Origin: Geosiphon pyriformis
Lineage: Eukaryota > Glomeromycota > Glomeromycetes > Archaeosporales > Geosiphonaceae
Direction of reading: 5' to 3'
DNA: 64,000 nucleotides
Assembly: GCA_016748015.1 (NCBI GenBank)
Contig: JAAOMT010000571.1
Span: 428,875 to 492,874 of the forward strand
The position numbers were made by a program, and so were the translations under genes. Numbering within the stretch: the first letter of the stretch is position 1; the number at the start of each line of letters is the position of its first letter. A model generated the notes under the pieces. The model had not been told where the DNA came from. It made no database searches and was given only the letters and a program-made list of their open reading frames with translations. Positions 1-11,748 of the stretch are shown here, piece after piece.

Positions 1-2964
1 GATTTCTATATCAATTTTATCGAAGAAGTGAATATTAAGCTTTTGGTTGCTACAAAGCTTAAAAAAAGCAATTTACGGACCTAATTAGCACATACCATTT
101 CGGCTAGCCTCAATAACTCATTCTCATGCTTGATTATATCAAACATTTGCTGATTGGCCTTTTCATCAAGTTGCTGCATTGCTTTATCAAGCTCGGTAAT
201 TTCTCGTACTTGTGTCATCTCTCGCTATTATTGAAAATTTATGTTATATCTTATTTAGGAAGAATAAGTTACATTATCAAAGATAAATTTCTTTACATGT
301 TTTATTACAGCAACTTCGTGAACCAATTCTGTTATTCGTTTATCTTTTTCTTCAATTTTCGCTGAAAGAATATGTAAAGGATCGTCTCCAGGATCACGAA
401 TTCCGTATTTTTCGTCGTATTCATCTAAACGCCGCTTCAAAATATCAATTTCTTTCCGAAGATTTCGTTTAGAGACTAAAAGCTCTTGAGTCTGTTTTAT
501 CTCTTGTGGTGCATCTTTGTACGCCTCAAGTTTAATTCTCAGTTCAATATTTTGTTCCTCTGCTTTTCTGTTCAAAAGAAACTTTCAAATTAATGACCGT
601 TTCTATAAATACAATAGCCCAATGAAGTTGAATTAATTTTTTACTGCTTGCCTTAATTTTCCTCTCAAGTCAGCGACCAAAGACATATTATATTTAAGCT
701 CAATAACATCCGTATCATCGTTCGGCTCTTTCTCAATCGTATAATATTCAAAACTTTCCATGTCTCTACATTCATATGCAGCCCTTGCATTCTCAAGTCG
801 GATCTCATCCATTATGCGTCTTAATTGTGATTTTCGTCCATTTGCAAGTCGCCTTAGGGCAGGTATCTGCTGAAATCCGGGGCTATTTCGAGCTTTCGCT
901 ATGTCAGCCTCATGTATTGCAGCATCTCGTAATGCCCGAACTCGATTTAAGTCGGCTTCAATCATATGCATTTCCTTCGTAATTTCCAGTATTCTTTGAT
1001 TTGCCTCTTTCTTTTTTCAAAAATTTTTGATGTTAAGATATGTTTTTAAAGAATAAGAAGATAATATAAATATTATTTTAGAACCTCGACTTGTTCTTGG
1101 AAAGCCCTACGATTTGCTTTCATGTCTTCCAAATCCCGCGTCAAGCTTTCAATAATGCAATTATAATGTTCAACCTTATCCTTCAGTTGCTTACATTCTG
1201 TATCCAAAAGCTTGTAGGTATGACTCTCAGTAATCCGATGTTCAGGAATGCTTTGATACTTGATTAATGAAACGAGAAATTAGATTAGATATTAATATAA
1301 TTAAAGAGTAAAACATAGTGTACATACTTTCTGACTAGCCAAGAGGCTAATATAAAAATCTTTGAGATATTAGATATACCTTGATCCGATAATCTTCTAA
1401 TTCTTGTTTTAATTTAATAATTTCGTCTTTTTGTCTTTCCATTTCCTTTCCACGGGCTTCATATAGTCGGTCTACTTCATTGTCGACTATAGAAGACTAA
1501 AATTTAAAAGAAAAGTGAATCAAAGAAAAACGAGCAGAAGCAAATATGTTTTAATACATACCCGTTCAGGCGACTCGACACGGTCAATTTGCGATATCGT
1601 TTCCGTTGAACTAGTAACATCATGATGCCAAAATCCGAGCGTAGGACATCGACTTCGATCAAACCTTTTTTCTGCTTTTTCAAGTTCGCTTTTAGTATCA
1701 TCTAATTTTTCCTGAGTTGCCTCCAAGAGATTTTTCGTCTTTTGAAGTTGATTCCTTAGTGTTGTCACCTAATATAGTGAAATCGTCACCGTTAATCATA
1801 AAACCCACGAAATAAATCCAAATCTTGGGTAAAAAAAAAATTAATAATGGAAATAGATGGAGTTACAAACTTCATCATACAAAGAGGAATAATCCGCCTT
1901 TAAAATTTCCAATTGTTTTTCCTGGTCTGCGTTGATACGATTAATTTCTTCATATTCTTTTTTGAGCACTTTAAGAATTCGATTCTCTCGAATTGCTGGT
2001 TCTTGTTCAACTTGGAGAAATTTTATAAATGAATTCCTTTCTTCAAACCAAACTATAATTTTTTCCAACAATGTTTTGACAACTTCACGTGTAAACAAGC
2101 ATTTTTGTTTAATTTCTTGCTTCAGGTGCTCACTCGAAAGTTCATCAGACTGATTTAAGCGTACGAGGAAATTTGATTCGCGGATTCTGGCTAGTAATTG
2201 CCATAATAATAACATTGATTAGCCAGGAATTGGATGCTAAAAAATATCGGTGAATTATATTCACGAAAAACTAATGAAGAAAAATCAAATTTCAAAAAAT
2301 TCTGAGATTCAAGTACCAGAATTTAGTGTTATTTTCGATAAACTTCCGTCATGATCAGCCCTCATTATTATCAGTCGTAGATCACTCAGTAGCTAAAAAG
2401 GTGTGATTAATAATTTATAATATTTGTTTGGTGGAAAAAAATGGTTGGAAAAAACTTACTTGGTCCCAGTACTTATTGATGAGCCCAAGATGGTCATGGA
2501 GCATATCCTGATTATTTTCTAGCTTTTCCTTGAGACGCCCAAGTCTGTCAGCCTCACGTTTGTATTCATGCATCCGGCGTAGAACGGCTTCTTTTTGATA
2601 AGCCTTTCATATTAATTGGGTACAAAACATGAGACAGTTTTCGAATGACTTGTTGATAAAATTTAGCAAAATTTTTTTCCAAAAAAAATTATTTCTCAAT
2701 TTATCATAAGGTTTATCTGTTAAGTTTTAGGAGGACCTTTTAAAATATTTATCTGCACGAACATTTTTAAAGCAATACCTCAAGCGTCTCAGGTTTACCG
2801 ACGTCAACTTTTCCAGCCTCGTTCAAGTGAGTATTCATCGAGTTAGATATAATCGCCATGTTTACTGAGGAAATGTTTTGTGAATTTCCTAGAAATGGCC
2901 GCTTTGAGGGTGGGCTATTGTCTCGAGGACTCGCCGGTCTTGTTGAAGGAACTCTTTTCTCCAT
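1..2964 (-). CDS. BRE1: BRE1-type E3 ubiquitin ligase (histone H2B), 3' part cut by window edge
   Basis: BRE1 is a RING E3 that, with Rad6, monoubiquitinates histone H2B in the nucleus. The start is the ATG at 2964, giving a basic Ser/Pro-rich N-terminus. Exons read by eye on the minus strand: 2964-2779, 2603-2460, 2392-2317, 2190-1871, 1768-1562, 1496-1380, 1258-1085, 1010-645, about 581-318, then about 205-85. Frames stay open across these GT-AG junctions. The best family match is the second exon, QKEAVLRRMHEYKREADR then NKYWDQ, followed by LLSDLRLI, which resembles the N-terminal block of fungal Bre1/Brl proteins. The rest is continuous coiled coil (ITELDKAMQQLDEK near the edge). The C-terminal RING finger that would prove the assignment lies beyond position 1 and is not visible. 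An unrelated coiled-coil protein remains possible. The donor of the ninth exon is ambiguous (two in-frame GT choices). Confidence 0.72.
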
Positions 2965-3460
2965 CGTAGAGGCAACTTTTATTTCGAAAGTTAATGAGCC
3001 AAGTGGTTTATTGAATTTGAGGTGTCTAACATGAATCTATGATATATCAACTATAACTGATATTATGATTGGATCACTACATGTAACGGATTACACTTGT
3101 AATTACTCTAATGAGGTCACATGATAACTAAATTTCGTGACTTATTTGATAAAAACAATATAATTTCCAAATTGAATTAATGCAGAGTTTTAAATAAATT
3201 TATTACACTTATTTATAAATTTTTTAAATTTATATAGTTTTCAATACTTTTTATGGTAAAGTTTTAGTAATGAACACTATACTTTAGCAAAACAAATATT
3301 TTGTGTTTAAGCCCTTTGATTAGAGCGATAAATCTTTTGAGCTACATGCATAAGGCATTGACAATCCCTGTTAGCTGATTAAATGATAAACCGTTAATAT
3401 TTTTTAAAAAAAATTCCAAGTTTATACATATACTCTTTTCCGTTCCCTTTACCTCGAATT

Positions 3461-6025
3461 ATGTTCGAGCCCATGGGTTTTTACGGTAAGCTTCAAATGA
3501 TAATCGTGAAAACCGTTCAAATCTCTCTTTTCTACAGTTTCTGTGCCCCTCATCCTTCACATATTACGATTTTTTTTGCTTCGATCAAAAGGGCTTCAAG
3601 TCTTGCGCGGCAAGACCTATGCACAAAAAGTTCAAGAAACTTTTAGGATATCTATGGTAATACTTGATGCCCTATATCGCTGTTTCGATTTCACATTACC
3701 CAAACTTTCCTTATTTTTTGCAATTTCAAATCTCGAACCCCCTAACAGGCTGCTCTTGATCATAAAATACAAGACCCTGAAGGTCGTACTTCTTTAAAAG
3801 TCACCTATGGTGGACAAGACTTTATATTGTGTACCTTGACTCCCAGAATAGTAAGTGTGAAAATAAGCCACTTTGATGCTACCATCGCGTTATAATACAT
3901 TATTTCGACATTTATTTCTGATATCTCACTTGAAAGCAAGAACAGCAAATTCTTGATCTTGTATTTAACGAAGGAGAAGAGATTGTCTTCTCGATAATCG
4001 GCAACAAGTAAGTGGGGATATTTACTCTTCTCACAAATGACTTTCTTTTGTTTCTAATATTTAAAACTACTCAGTAATATCCATCTCACGGGGCATTACC
4101 TTGTCGATGAAGATGTTGACAGTTATTACCACAGCGATGAAGATAGTCAAGACAGCTACGAGATAGAGAGCCTGTCCGACTTATCGGGCTCCGATAATTC
4201 TCTAAAGTTGGGAAAAAGAGTCATCAGACATTTTAAAAAACGTCCGAGAAGTCTCAGTGACAACGAAGAAGGAAAGGCAGACTCAAAAAGTCCCATTAAA
4301 ATTTCCAAAAAGCCTATTGAGGAGGCTAAATATGAAATTGAAACGGACAAGCCCAAAGATCTTAAATCCCAAAAAAGAAAGAATCAAATTCCTATTACTT
4401 CCAAAAGTCGCAAATTTGATTCAGGGGCCGAAAAAGCAAAATTTTTGACCTCGAGTAGGAAGTCGTCAAAAAAATTAATACCCAATGAAAAACCTGTGAG
4501 TGGGGCTGGGATTGATTCCAATGAAGAGTCAGCTATCAAGCAAGAGGAAGAGGATAGTGATTACGAGATATCTGGGATACGAGATTTTCTTGATATAGAA
4601 GCGGAAGAAGACGACAACAACGAAAAAAGTGGTAGTTCTGAAGAAGATTTTGATATTCCAAAGAAACATGATTATACAGAGACGTTTAAAAGGCTTCAAA
4701 AAGGCCAAAAAGAGTTTAGAGCTCAAGATGAAATAAAACAAGAAAGACCAGCAAACAAAAAACAAAATTTAACAACTGGTCAATCTGTCAATCAAGTAAC
4801 GAAAGAAAAGGGTAAAAAGCGCGAGAATAGTACGGAACAGAAAGATAAAGATAAGGTGAAAAATTTTAAATTTGAATAAGGACAGTCGTCGCATTTCGAC
4901 CTTTCTATATTAAAATTGACCAATTAATTAATAATAGAATCCACAGAAAAAGCAAAAGAAAACCAAGACAAAGTATGAATCCGATGAAGTTAAACAACTC
5001 GTTTACCCACTATCTCATGTTGATGAAACCATTTCTAAAGACCCTGAATCCAAGCAAGTTGGTTTTCCGGCCGAAAAATCCGAGAACAAAAACTCAAGTG
5101 TTATTCCCAGCAAAAACAAAAAGAACAGTGTTTCAAAACAGGAGAAACCAACCGATGATCAACCTTTATCAGTTGATCCAGCCCCAAAAAATTCTAAAGA
5201 AAAGCCCCCCAAAAAGGATCCCACTGACCCGGCTACAAAATCTTCGAAGGCAAGTCCTTCTATTTCATCCTCCTTAATTCCTGTTTTCCTTTGAAAGAGA
5301 ATATAGCGACAAGCGTACTTACATTTTCTTCATTTACTATAGGTAACAAAAGTGACTACTGCGAGTGGCTTGATCATTGAAGACCATAAACTAGGCCAAT
5401 TTGAGCAAGTCGCAAAGTCTGGCAAGAAGGTTAGGAAATCCGTGATTAACTATTTTTAGGTCCAAGAAAAAGATAACAATAACATTGTTTGAATAGATTT
5501 TGGTACGATATATTGGCCGACTGCCTGATGGGACCGTATTTGATCAGAATATTAAAGGTACTCCATTCCGTTTCACATTGGGCCGGAATGAAGTGATAAA
5601 AGGTCAGAAAACTGGTTTATTTTGCTTTAATTAAAAATATCCTGAGAAATGATGTCATAATATCCACTTACCTGATATATGAAAACTGTACACATTAATT
5701 AGGCTGGGATGAAGGTATAGCTGGTATGCGAGTAGGTGGTGAGCGTAAATTACATGTTCCTGCAAAATTAGCTTATGGAAAGAAGGGTGCAAAACCTGGT
5801 AATGTGCATTTAAAAAGTTTTTTCGATAGCAAGCCACTTAATTTTATCCGACTGATCAGAATTGATCTGTTTAATCATTTTAGCTATCCCCCCAAATACC
5901 AACTTAACTTTCGAGGTAGGTTTTTTAACCAATTATTTGAAAATTTGCAACTCTTATCGGGATGCTCTGCTAATTAATTATGGTCCTTTTGCTTTATTTA
6001 GATCAAATTATTAGCTGTCAACTAA
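3461..6025 (+). CDS. FPR4: Nuclear FKBP-type peptidyl-prolyl isomerase (FPR3/FPR4 type)
   Basis: Prolyl cis-trans isomerase and histone chaperone of the nucleolus/nucleus. Eleven exons: 3461-3485, 3592-3656, 3749-3850, 3937-4007, 4075-4855, 4947-5249, 5343-5429, 5497-5602, 5703-5798, 5883-5914, 6002-6025, predicting 563 aa. Domain order: an N-terminal nucleoplasmin-like fold ([20 protein letters not shown], then [15 protein letters not shown] and [16 protein letters not shown]); a long acidic/lysine-rich linker; and a C-terminal FKBP domain ([46 protein letters not shown], stop after IKLLAVN). This architecture is diagnostic of the yeast Fpr3/Fpr4 family. The intron after exon 6 begins GCAAGT, a GC-AG intron; reading through it would hit a stop. 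Length is slightly above the yeast proteins because the charged linker is long. It is convergent with RCE1 downstream. The symbol could equally be FPR3. Confidence 0.93.
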
Positions 6026-6831
6026 AGTATCAAGAAATAACGATGATTCCTTTTTCCAATATCGGCAAATTGGTATTGAAAAAGAAAGTCTTTCATGAAT
6101 TTTTAGCTCTTTAAGGCAATGGTAAAGTCAAGCTCTTTACTCACTATTGTTTTATTTGCGCACAGTTGTGCAAGATATCGTGATTTTGTATGAGCTCTCC
6201 TTTATAACAGACAAGAGAAAAGGACATCGCCAAACTGGTGATAGAGATTAAAGAAAGCAGACATGCGGACAGATAGGTCTCTGATATTAGACCAATTTTC
6301 AGTTTCGTATTCCCGTCCTTTTTTTAATCATGCATAAAAACAAATTTTAATCCAGTATACATTCATTGAATTTCTGAAAAAGGTTGTAAAGAAGAAAATT
6401 GAGATACCGAATCTCCGTTATAGCTAAACCTACATAACAAATATATGTTTTCTTCAAAGATGTGAATTTTTCCATGATATAGTCCTTTCTTACTTCCCTC
6501 ATTAATGAATGCGATCGGGTTTGCTAGAGAACTTTGATCTATTGAGATTGGAAAAATGAAAGAGGTTAATTCTTTTGGTATGATTGAGTTGTACATAAAT
6601 TTTTAACGCGTCTTCGAAACTAGTTCTGGTCGCTCCATCAATCAGCCACTTGAATAAGTCTACTACCAATCATTTCTTTTCCATTACACCATATCAATCC
6701 AAAAATAGCTCTCGAACCCGTCTCGAATTATCAATTTTCATCATGAAACAATAATAAATTAATCCCCTTGAATATTAAGAATTAACAATATGATTCCTTG
6801 TCATCTTCACGCTTTCTAGCATCTCATCGTC
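6026..6831. other. Intergenic region between convergent FKBP and RCE1 genes
   Basis: This 0.8-kb stretch separates two genes ending toward each other and probably holds both 3' UTRs. It contains a minus-strand 77-codon open frame (6363-6596) with no recognisable domain, no convincing splice partners upstream and no codon pattern distinguishing it from chance. I see no tRNA, repeat or promoter-like element here. Confidence 0.5.
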
Positions 6832-8366
6832 TCAGTATTCTGGCCAATAAACAAAACCACCTTGGCTTACAAAAGAATGAGGGTCCGTCAAAGGCCATAA
6901 TAAAATAAAGAAGCCAATGATCCCGATAATATACGCAAAGTAAACAACTTGAAGAATCGATAAGTGGGATTAGTGATAAAAAAATGAGCATGGGTTTAAA
7001 CCCAGAAATATCCAACTAACCATATCTCAAAACGGTAGTTGTGTCTTCTAAATCGATGCTCGGGAAACCCATGATATTACAAAAAGAGTGAGATAGAAAC
7101 GGGGCTAAAATGCTACCTAATTTTTTTCATTTGTTTAAATTGAAAGAAGAAAGTTGATTATATTTGTTTATCACGTCAACCCTCACATAACAATGTGGAT
7201 ATACCCGTTCGAAGAAAAAGAAAAGTTGCAAGCCATCCAAACAATGTTGTATAGAGTAATTGAAAGACTATTAAATTAAAATATTTGAATTATTTTTTAG
7301 TTTGTTTGATTAAGAATGACTCACGCACTTACTAGCTCTCTGGATAGCAACTTGAGCGGCAATCGCGTCACGTCCATTATTCACAAAGTATTCCCAGGCG
7401 TGATGTAAATGTGCTGATCAATAGATTTACGCGTTAAGTCAAGGAATCCAGAATAAAAAATTTCAAGTAACCGTGTTAGAATTTCAGATGTTAACATAAT
7501 TATTTTGAAATAAAGATACCGATTCCGAAAAAAAGAGGCGAATAAAATATTATGTGGGATGGGTGATAGCCGGAGTATACAAGGATCGGAACCATACAGC
7601 ATCGAAACACAAATTCCTCAGCTAGAGGTGCCTGCAATTGATAATCAGTAATGGAGTTAAGATGAAAGAAGTTTAAATTTTGAGATCAGGGAAAGAAAAT
7701 TAATTACAAATATATAAGTCCGAAAGCCAAGAAGGCTGGTTATGGGTTCAAGCAAATTATGTCGCCAACTGAAATGCGATTGAAACGGTAGTTGATGGTT
7801 AATTAATAAGATAGTAAGAGGGCCGAGGAATAGTGTACAAGTGAGTAAAAGCGGTAGAGCTGCTATGGACAGGATTTTAAGAAAATTATATGGCAGATTA
7901 AGACCAACGAGCGTAAAGGTTGTTTTAAGTTGGTCTATAGTGGATAGCTATTTCAACAGAATAGAAAGCGAAGATTTTAATGAATAAGAAAATTAATAGA
8001 AAATTTGTGCAAAAGATATCAAAATAAAAATGGATCTTAAAATTAATATTTACTTACCTCTTGTATAAACATATTTGATCCATTTAGTACAGCCCAGACT
8101 CCAAGAAACGAGAAGAAACAGGTAGCTACTACAGCTTTCATTCGTTGTACGATAACGCGAGGATGGTGATTTGAGATACGTTGTTGGCCACCTATTCGCG
8201 CCCCAGGGAACACGTAAAGACCGCCTACGAAACCAAGTGTAAATATGGTACAAACGAGGAAACCTGAGGTCATCGATAATTTGGAACCAACTACCAAATT
8301 TGGGTGGAATGGTACAGATGGTGACTCGATAGATATTTTAAATGGGGGGGTAGGGTTATTATTCAT
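6832..8366 (-). CDS. RCE1: CaaX prenyl protease 2 (RCE1), ER membrane
   Basis: RCE1 removes the last three residues of prenylated CaaX proteins (Ras, a-factor type) in the ER membrane. Seven exons on the minus strand: 8366-8058, 7947-7708, 7631-7520, 7413-7333, 7267-7205, 7116-7021, 6947-6832, predicting 338 aa. Family signatures in order: HHPRVIVQRM in the N-terminal third; the catalytic glutamate motif APLAEEFVFRCCM in exon 3; the first histidine motif AHLHHAWEYFV in exon 4; YTTLFGW and FLFLRTG in exon 5; the second histidine/Asn motif SHSFCNIMGFPS in exon 6; and a last membrane helix (VVYFAYIIGIIGFFILLWPL) in exon 7. Several hydrophobic helices fit the multipass topology. All key Glu/His/Asn residues are present, so the gene looks intact. 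The start ATG gives a short soluble N-terminus before the first hydrophobic segment. Confidence 0.95.
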
Positions 8367-11300
8367 TGTTAAGAGGGAAATGGTGGTAAAATGAAGAGAA
8401 TTGATAAATTTGTAAGAAGATACGAGAGATGAACTTGTATAAAAGTCAAGTTACAACAGTTGTCCATTGTGAGCAAGGTTTCACAATGTATGTTAAAGTC
8501 TACAAGCACAATGGAAAGTATGAAAAGTTATTGGGAGTGGTATAATTATTAGTCGGGCGATGAATGCATATTGTCAATCAAGACTTTTTTCTCAACTTTC
8601 TCACGACAATCGATCAATTCAGCTAATCTTTTTGAATTGAATCGGAATCACGTGATTGATACCAGCTTATCGAATTGCAATAAATTGACGAAAAACTCCG
8701 GAAAGACAAGATTGTCATGCAGATTTTCCGATGGGCGGGCACTCCTTAAACTTTATTAGAGATATGAGAATTTAGGATTTTTTTTAATTTTAAAGAATAT
8801 CGTTGCTCGATTCTGGAATGTCTCAAACCCCATCCCTTTCGAACATATCGAGGAGAAGATTAGGTGGGAATTACTGTGTAACCAAAACAGTAGAGAAATT
8901 TTTTACATTGTTATTTTTTCATTGATGTATTTCGTCATTTATTTTAAACAACAATTCGTTTTAATTGAGAGGAAATCTCTTAACCTTTTCAGGATAGAAA
9001 TAATTAGAACTACAATTTGCGTACCTCGCGCTGCATCGTGCACCAAGGCGCGATGATGCATTGGAAATCATTTAGTTACCTGTTAGAAAATTTGTTTAGG
9101 TCCAAATTAGTTTAGAACTTTAGCTAAAACGTGGTAAAGGATCGTTCATTGCATAAACAGGTACTTTTTAGGTTTGAGTCGCAATTTATATTCTTTAATC
9201 CTTAATCAGGTCAAATATCTAAAATTAAAATATGTAACTTCATGGATCATCAATAATGAAGGAAATCTGGAATAACAAATTTGTTGATGTGGACGCATTA
9301 TATAAGATAATGCTAAGATTTTCAAAATGATAGAACCACTGACACGGTAGATTGTCCATCATTTTTGGCATGTAAGCCTCCGAGATGATAATTTAAAAAT
9401 TTATTAATTAGGTTTTGATATCGGAACTTTGGAATCGAACGTATAGAATATTAGTTTCATTTTCAAGATTTATTACGCGAGGCAAATAAGATGAAAAACC
9501 CTCTAAAATTACTTAAAATCAATAATTAATTTCTTTCCAATGTTCAATGATAATAGGTTAAAAGTAATTTCTTTTCTTTTCTTTTAAGCTAACCACATTT
9601 TTGAAATATGAGGATTCCGAAATTCTGCATCGAGGGGCTAGAATTTTTTTATTTTGATCATGAGATGCTGGAGGTATGAAAAAATATATATACATTTTTA
9701 AATATTTCTTAATTGGAAATTGATAAATAAACTTTCCACTGTATTTGATGAAATTTGTACAAAAATATTCCAGATCGATAAACATAGTTTTTTGAAACGA
9801 TCCGAGCGAAAAATTATATTTTCCAAAACTAACCGAAATTATTTGGAAATTACACCATTGGCTTTTTTCAATCCCTGAAACAGTGGTTTCGAATCGTTTT
9901 TTTGTAAACTATTCGAATGAAAGTACATATAAACATTGGTATCAATTAATTTGATAGACTCTTCATTCATTTTTGGTCTTTTTTGTTTTGAAGACTTGCC
10001 AAAATTCAAAGGCTCATTGAACTTGATAAATTTGGTAATGAGTCGAAATCTTAAATTTATCTTTTTAATTACATGTATTATCTAAACCCCAAGCTTCAAT
10101 GAATTCTTAGTGGTGAAAAGATATTACCAGGTTTTACTTTTATCATTTGGCTGATTTCTACAAAAAAATTTTCGATCTTGCCACATTTCCCCGTAGTTTG
10201 AAATTCAACCTGAATTGGATTGTTAAATAATGGGCATCAACTATTGTTTGTTGTGTAACATAATTGTTTATTTATGTACTTGATTGTGAAATTAAAGGGA
10301 AACCAAGCTAAAAGTTCGAGCCTTTTAGATCGGGTTAATTTGGACTTGATAAGATTAGGTGGGTCGAAGGTGTTTAACCTCGGTGCTTTTATCACTTGAT
10401 GATGTCACGAGAAGGAATCTTATGTTGAGAATATTCTTTTACTTTTCCTAAATAGAAACAGGTAGCAATAATATAATATTATCTGCCTTTAAACAAATGT
10501 CTGCAATTGCAATTAACATTCCAACATTTCCAATTAATTTCAAATCTATTTTTAACCGACATAAATATTTTTATCTTTTTGAACTTTAAATTTAGCCCAA
10601 CACTTTATTAAAAATTAAAATTATAAAAGTTGATTGAGTTGGCATTTACTTAATTATTAAGATTATTTTTTAAAAGAAAACATTATATATTAAGTTTTCT
10701 TTAAATTAATATTTATATATTAAACAAAAAATCCTGAATTAGTTTAAATAATCTAATATATGTTTTAAAATTATTATTTTTTCAACTTTAACCTTGTTTT
10801 TGAATTTTAACTATATATTTTTTAAATAATTATAATAAATTAATTATATTAAGATATATTAAAAAATTTTAATTAAAATAAAATAAAATAAAATAAAGTA
10901 TAACAATAAATAATATTATTATATATGTATATATATGTTAATAAACTGTAATATAATATAAAATAATATAAGTAAAATATAAAATAATAATTTAATTTTA
11001 AAAATATATTAATAATAATTAATTAAAAAAATAATTAATTTTTTATTTTATTTTATTTTATTTTATTATATTATATTAACAAAATATATATTCTAAATTA
11101 GAAACAATTCATGTAATTTAACATATAACCAGTTACTTGAACCAATCTAAACTATATATTATATAATTATTTTTTACATAATTACAATTAATTTATTGTT
11201 ACCAAAAATCAAATTAGCTAACTATATAGCAGTTTTATTTGTATTAAACTTAATATTAAAAGTTTTAATCTTTTAAAAAACTTTTATTTTAGCAAAAAAT

Positions 11301-11748
11301 TTATTAATAAACAAATCTAAAAAACTTTACCAAAAATGTTAAAAATATTTTTAATATTAATAAAAACAATATTTTTATGGACATTTTATAAAGTAACAAC
11401 AGCAAATAAAAACAAATTCGAAAATGATTAAAACTTGGCAATATTAAAAGTAAAAAAATAAACAAAATTTGCAAGTTTAATCTAAAAAGCAATATTTAAA
11501 AAATTTAAAACCCAAAATTTGTACAAATAAGATTTATATTCTTATTTTAAAACAGATTTTACACTAATAAAATCAGTATATAGACTAAAAAATAGTTTTA
11601 ATATAAGTTAACTTAATCTTAAAAAAACATTAAATATTAAAATAAGATTATTTATTTAAAATTTTTTTAATAATTATTAATTGTTTTAAGTATTATTAAA
11701 AACAATAAAAAATAAAAAATAAATTTTTGTCTTCTTAATTTTATAACT
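8367..11748. other. Long intergenic region, increasingly AT-rich toward the LINE cluster
   Basis: No gene is supported here. A 62-codon plus-strand frame (8571-8759) and a 75-codon minus frame (9558-9785) look like chance. A small CpG-containing hairpin sits near 9033-9060. From about 10500 the sequence becomes nearly pure A+T, with AAAAT/ATTTT tracts forming an inverted repeat (entered separately). RCE1 promoter elements presumably lie just above 8366, but no specific site is recognisable. Confidence 0.5.
10870..11068. repeat. AAAAT microsatellite facing an ATTTT microsatellite (inverted repeat)
   Basis: An AAAAT-type run at about 10875-10898 is followed about 145 bp later by its complement, an ATTTT run at 11041-11066, so the segment could fold as a long AT-only hairpin. 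The intervening DNA is also almost entirely A/T. The same pentanucleotide recurs at about 47914-48068 and 49980-50018. Confidence 0.7.

Noticed and set aside
6363-6596. 77-codon minus-strand frame between FKBP and RCE1
   Set aside because: No domain, no splice partners, and length within chance expectation.
8571-8759. 62-codon plus-strand ORF upstream of RCE1
   Set aside because: No recognisable domain, no homologous motif, chance length.
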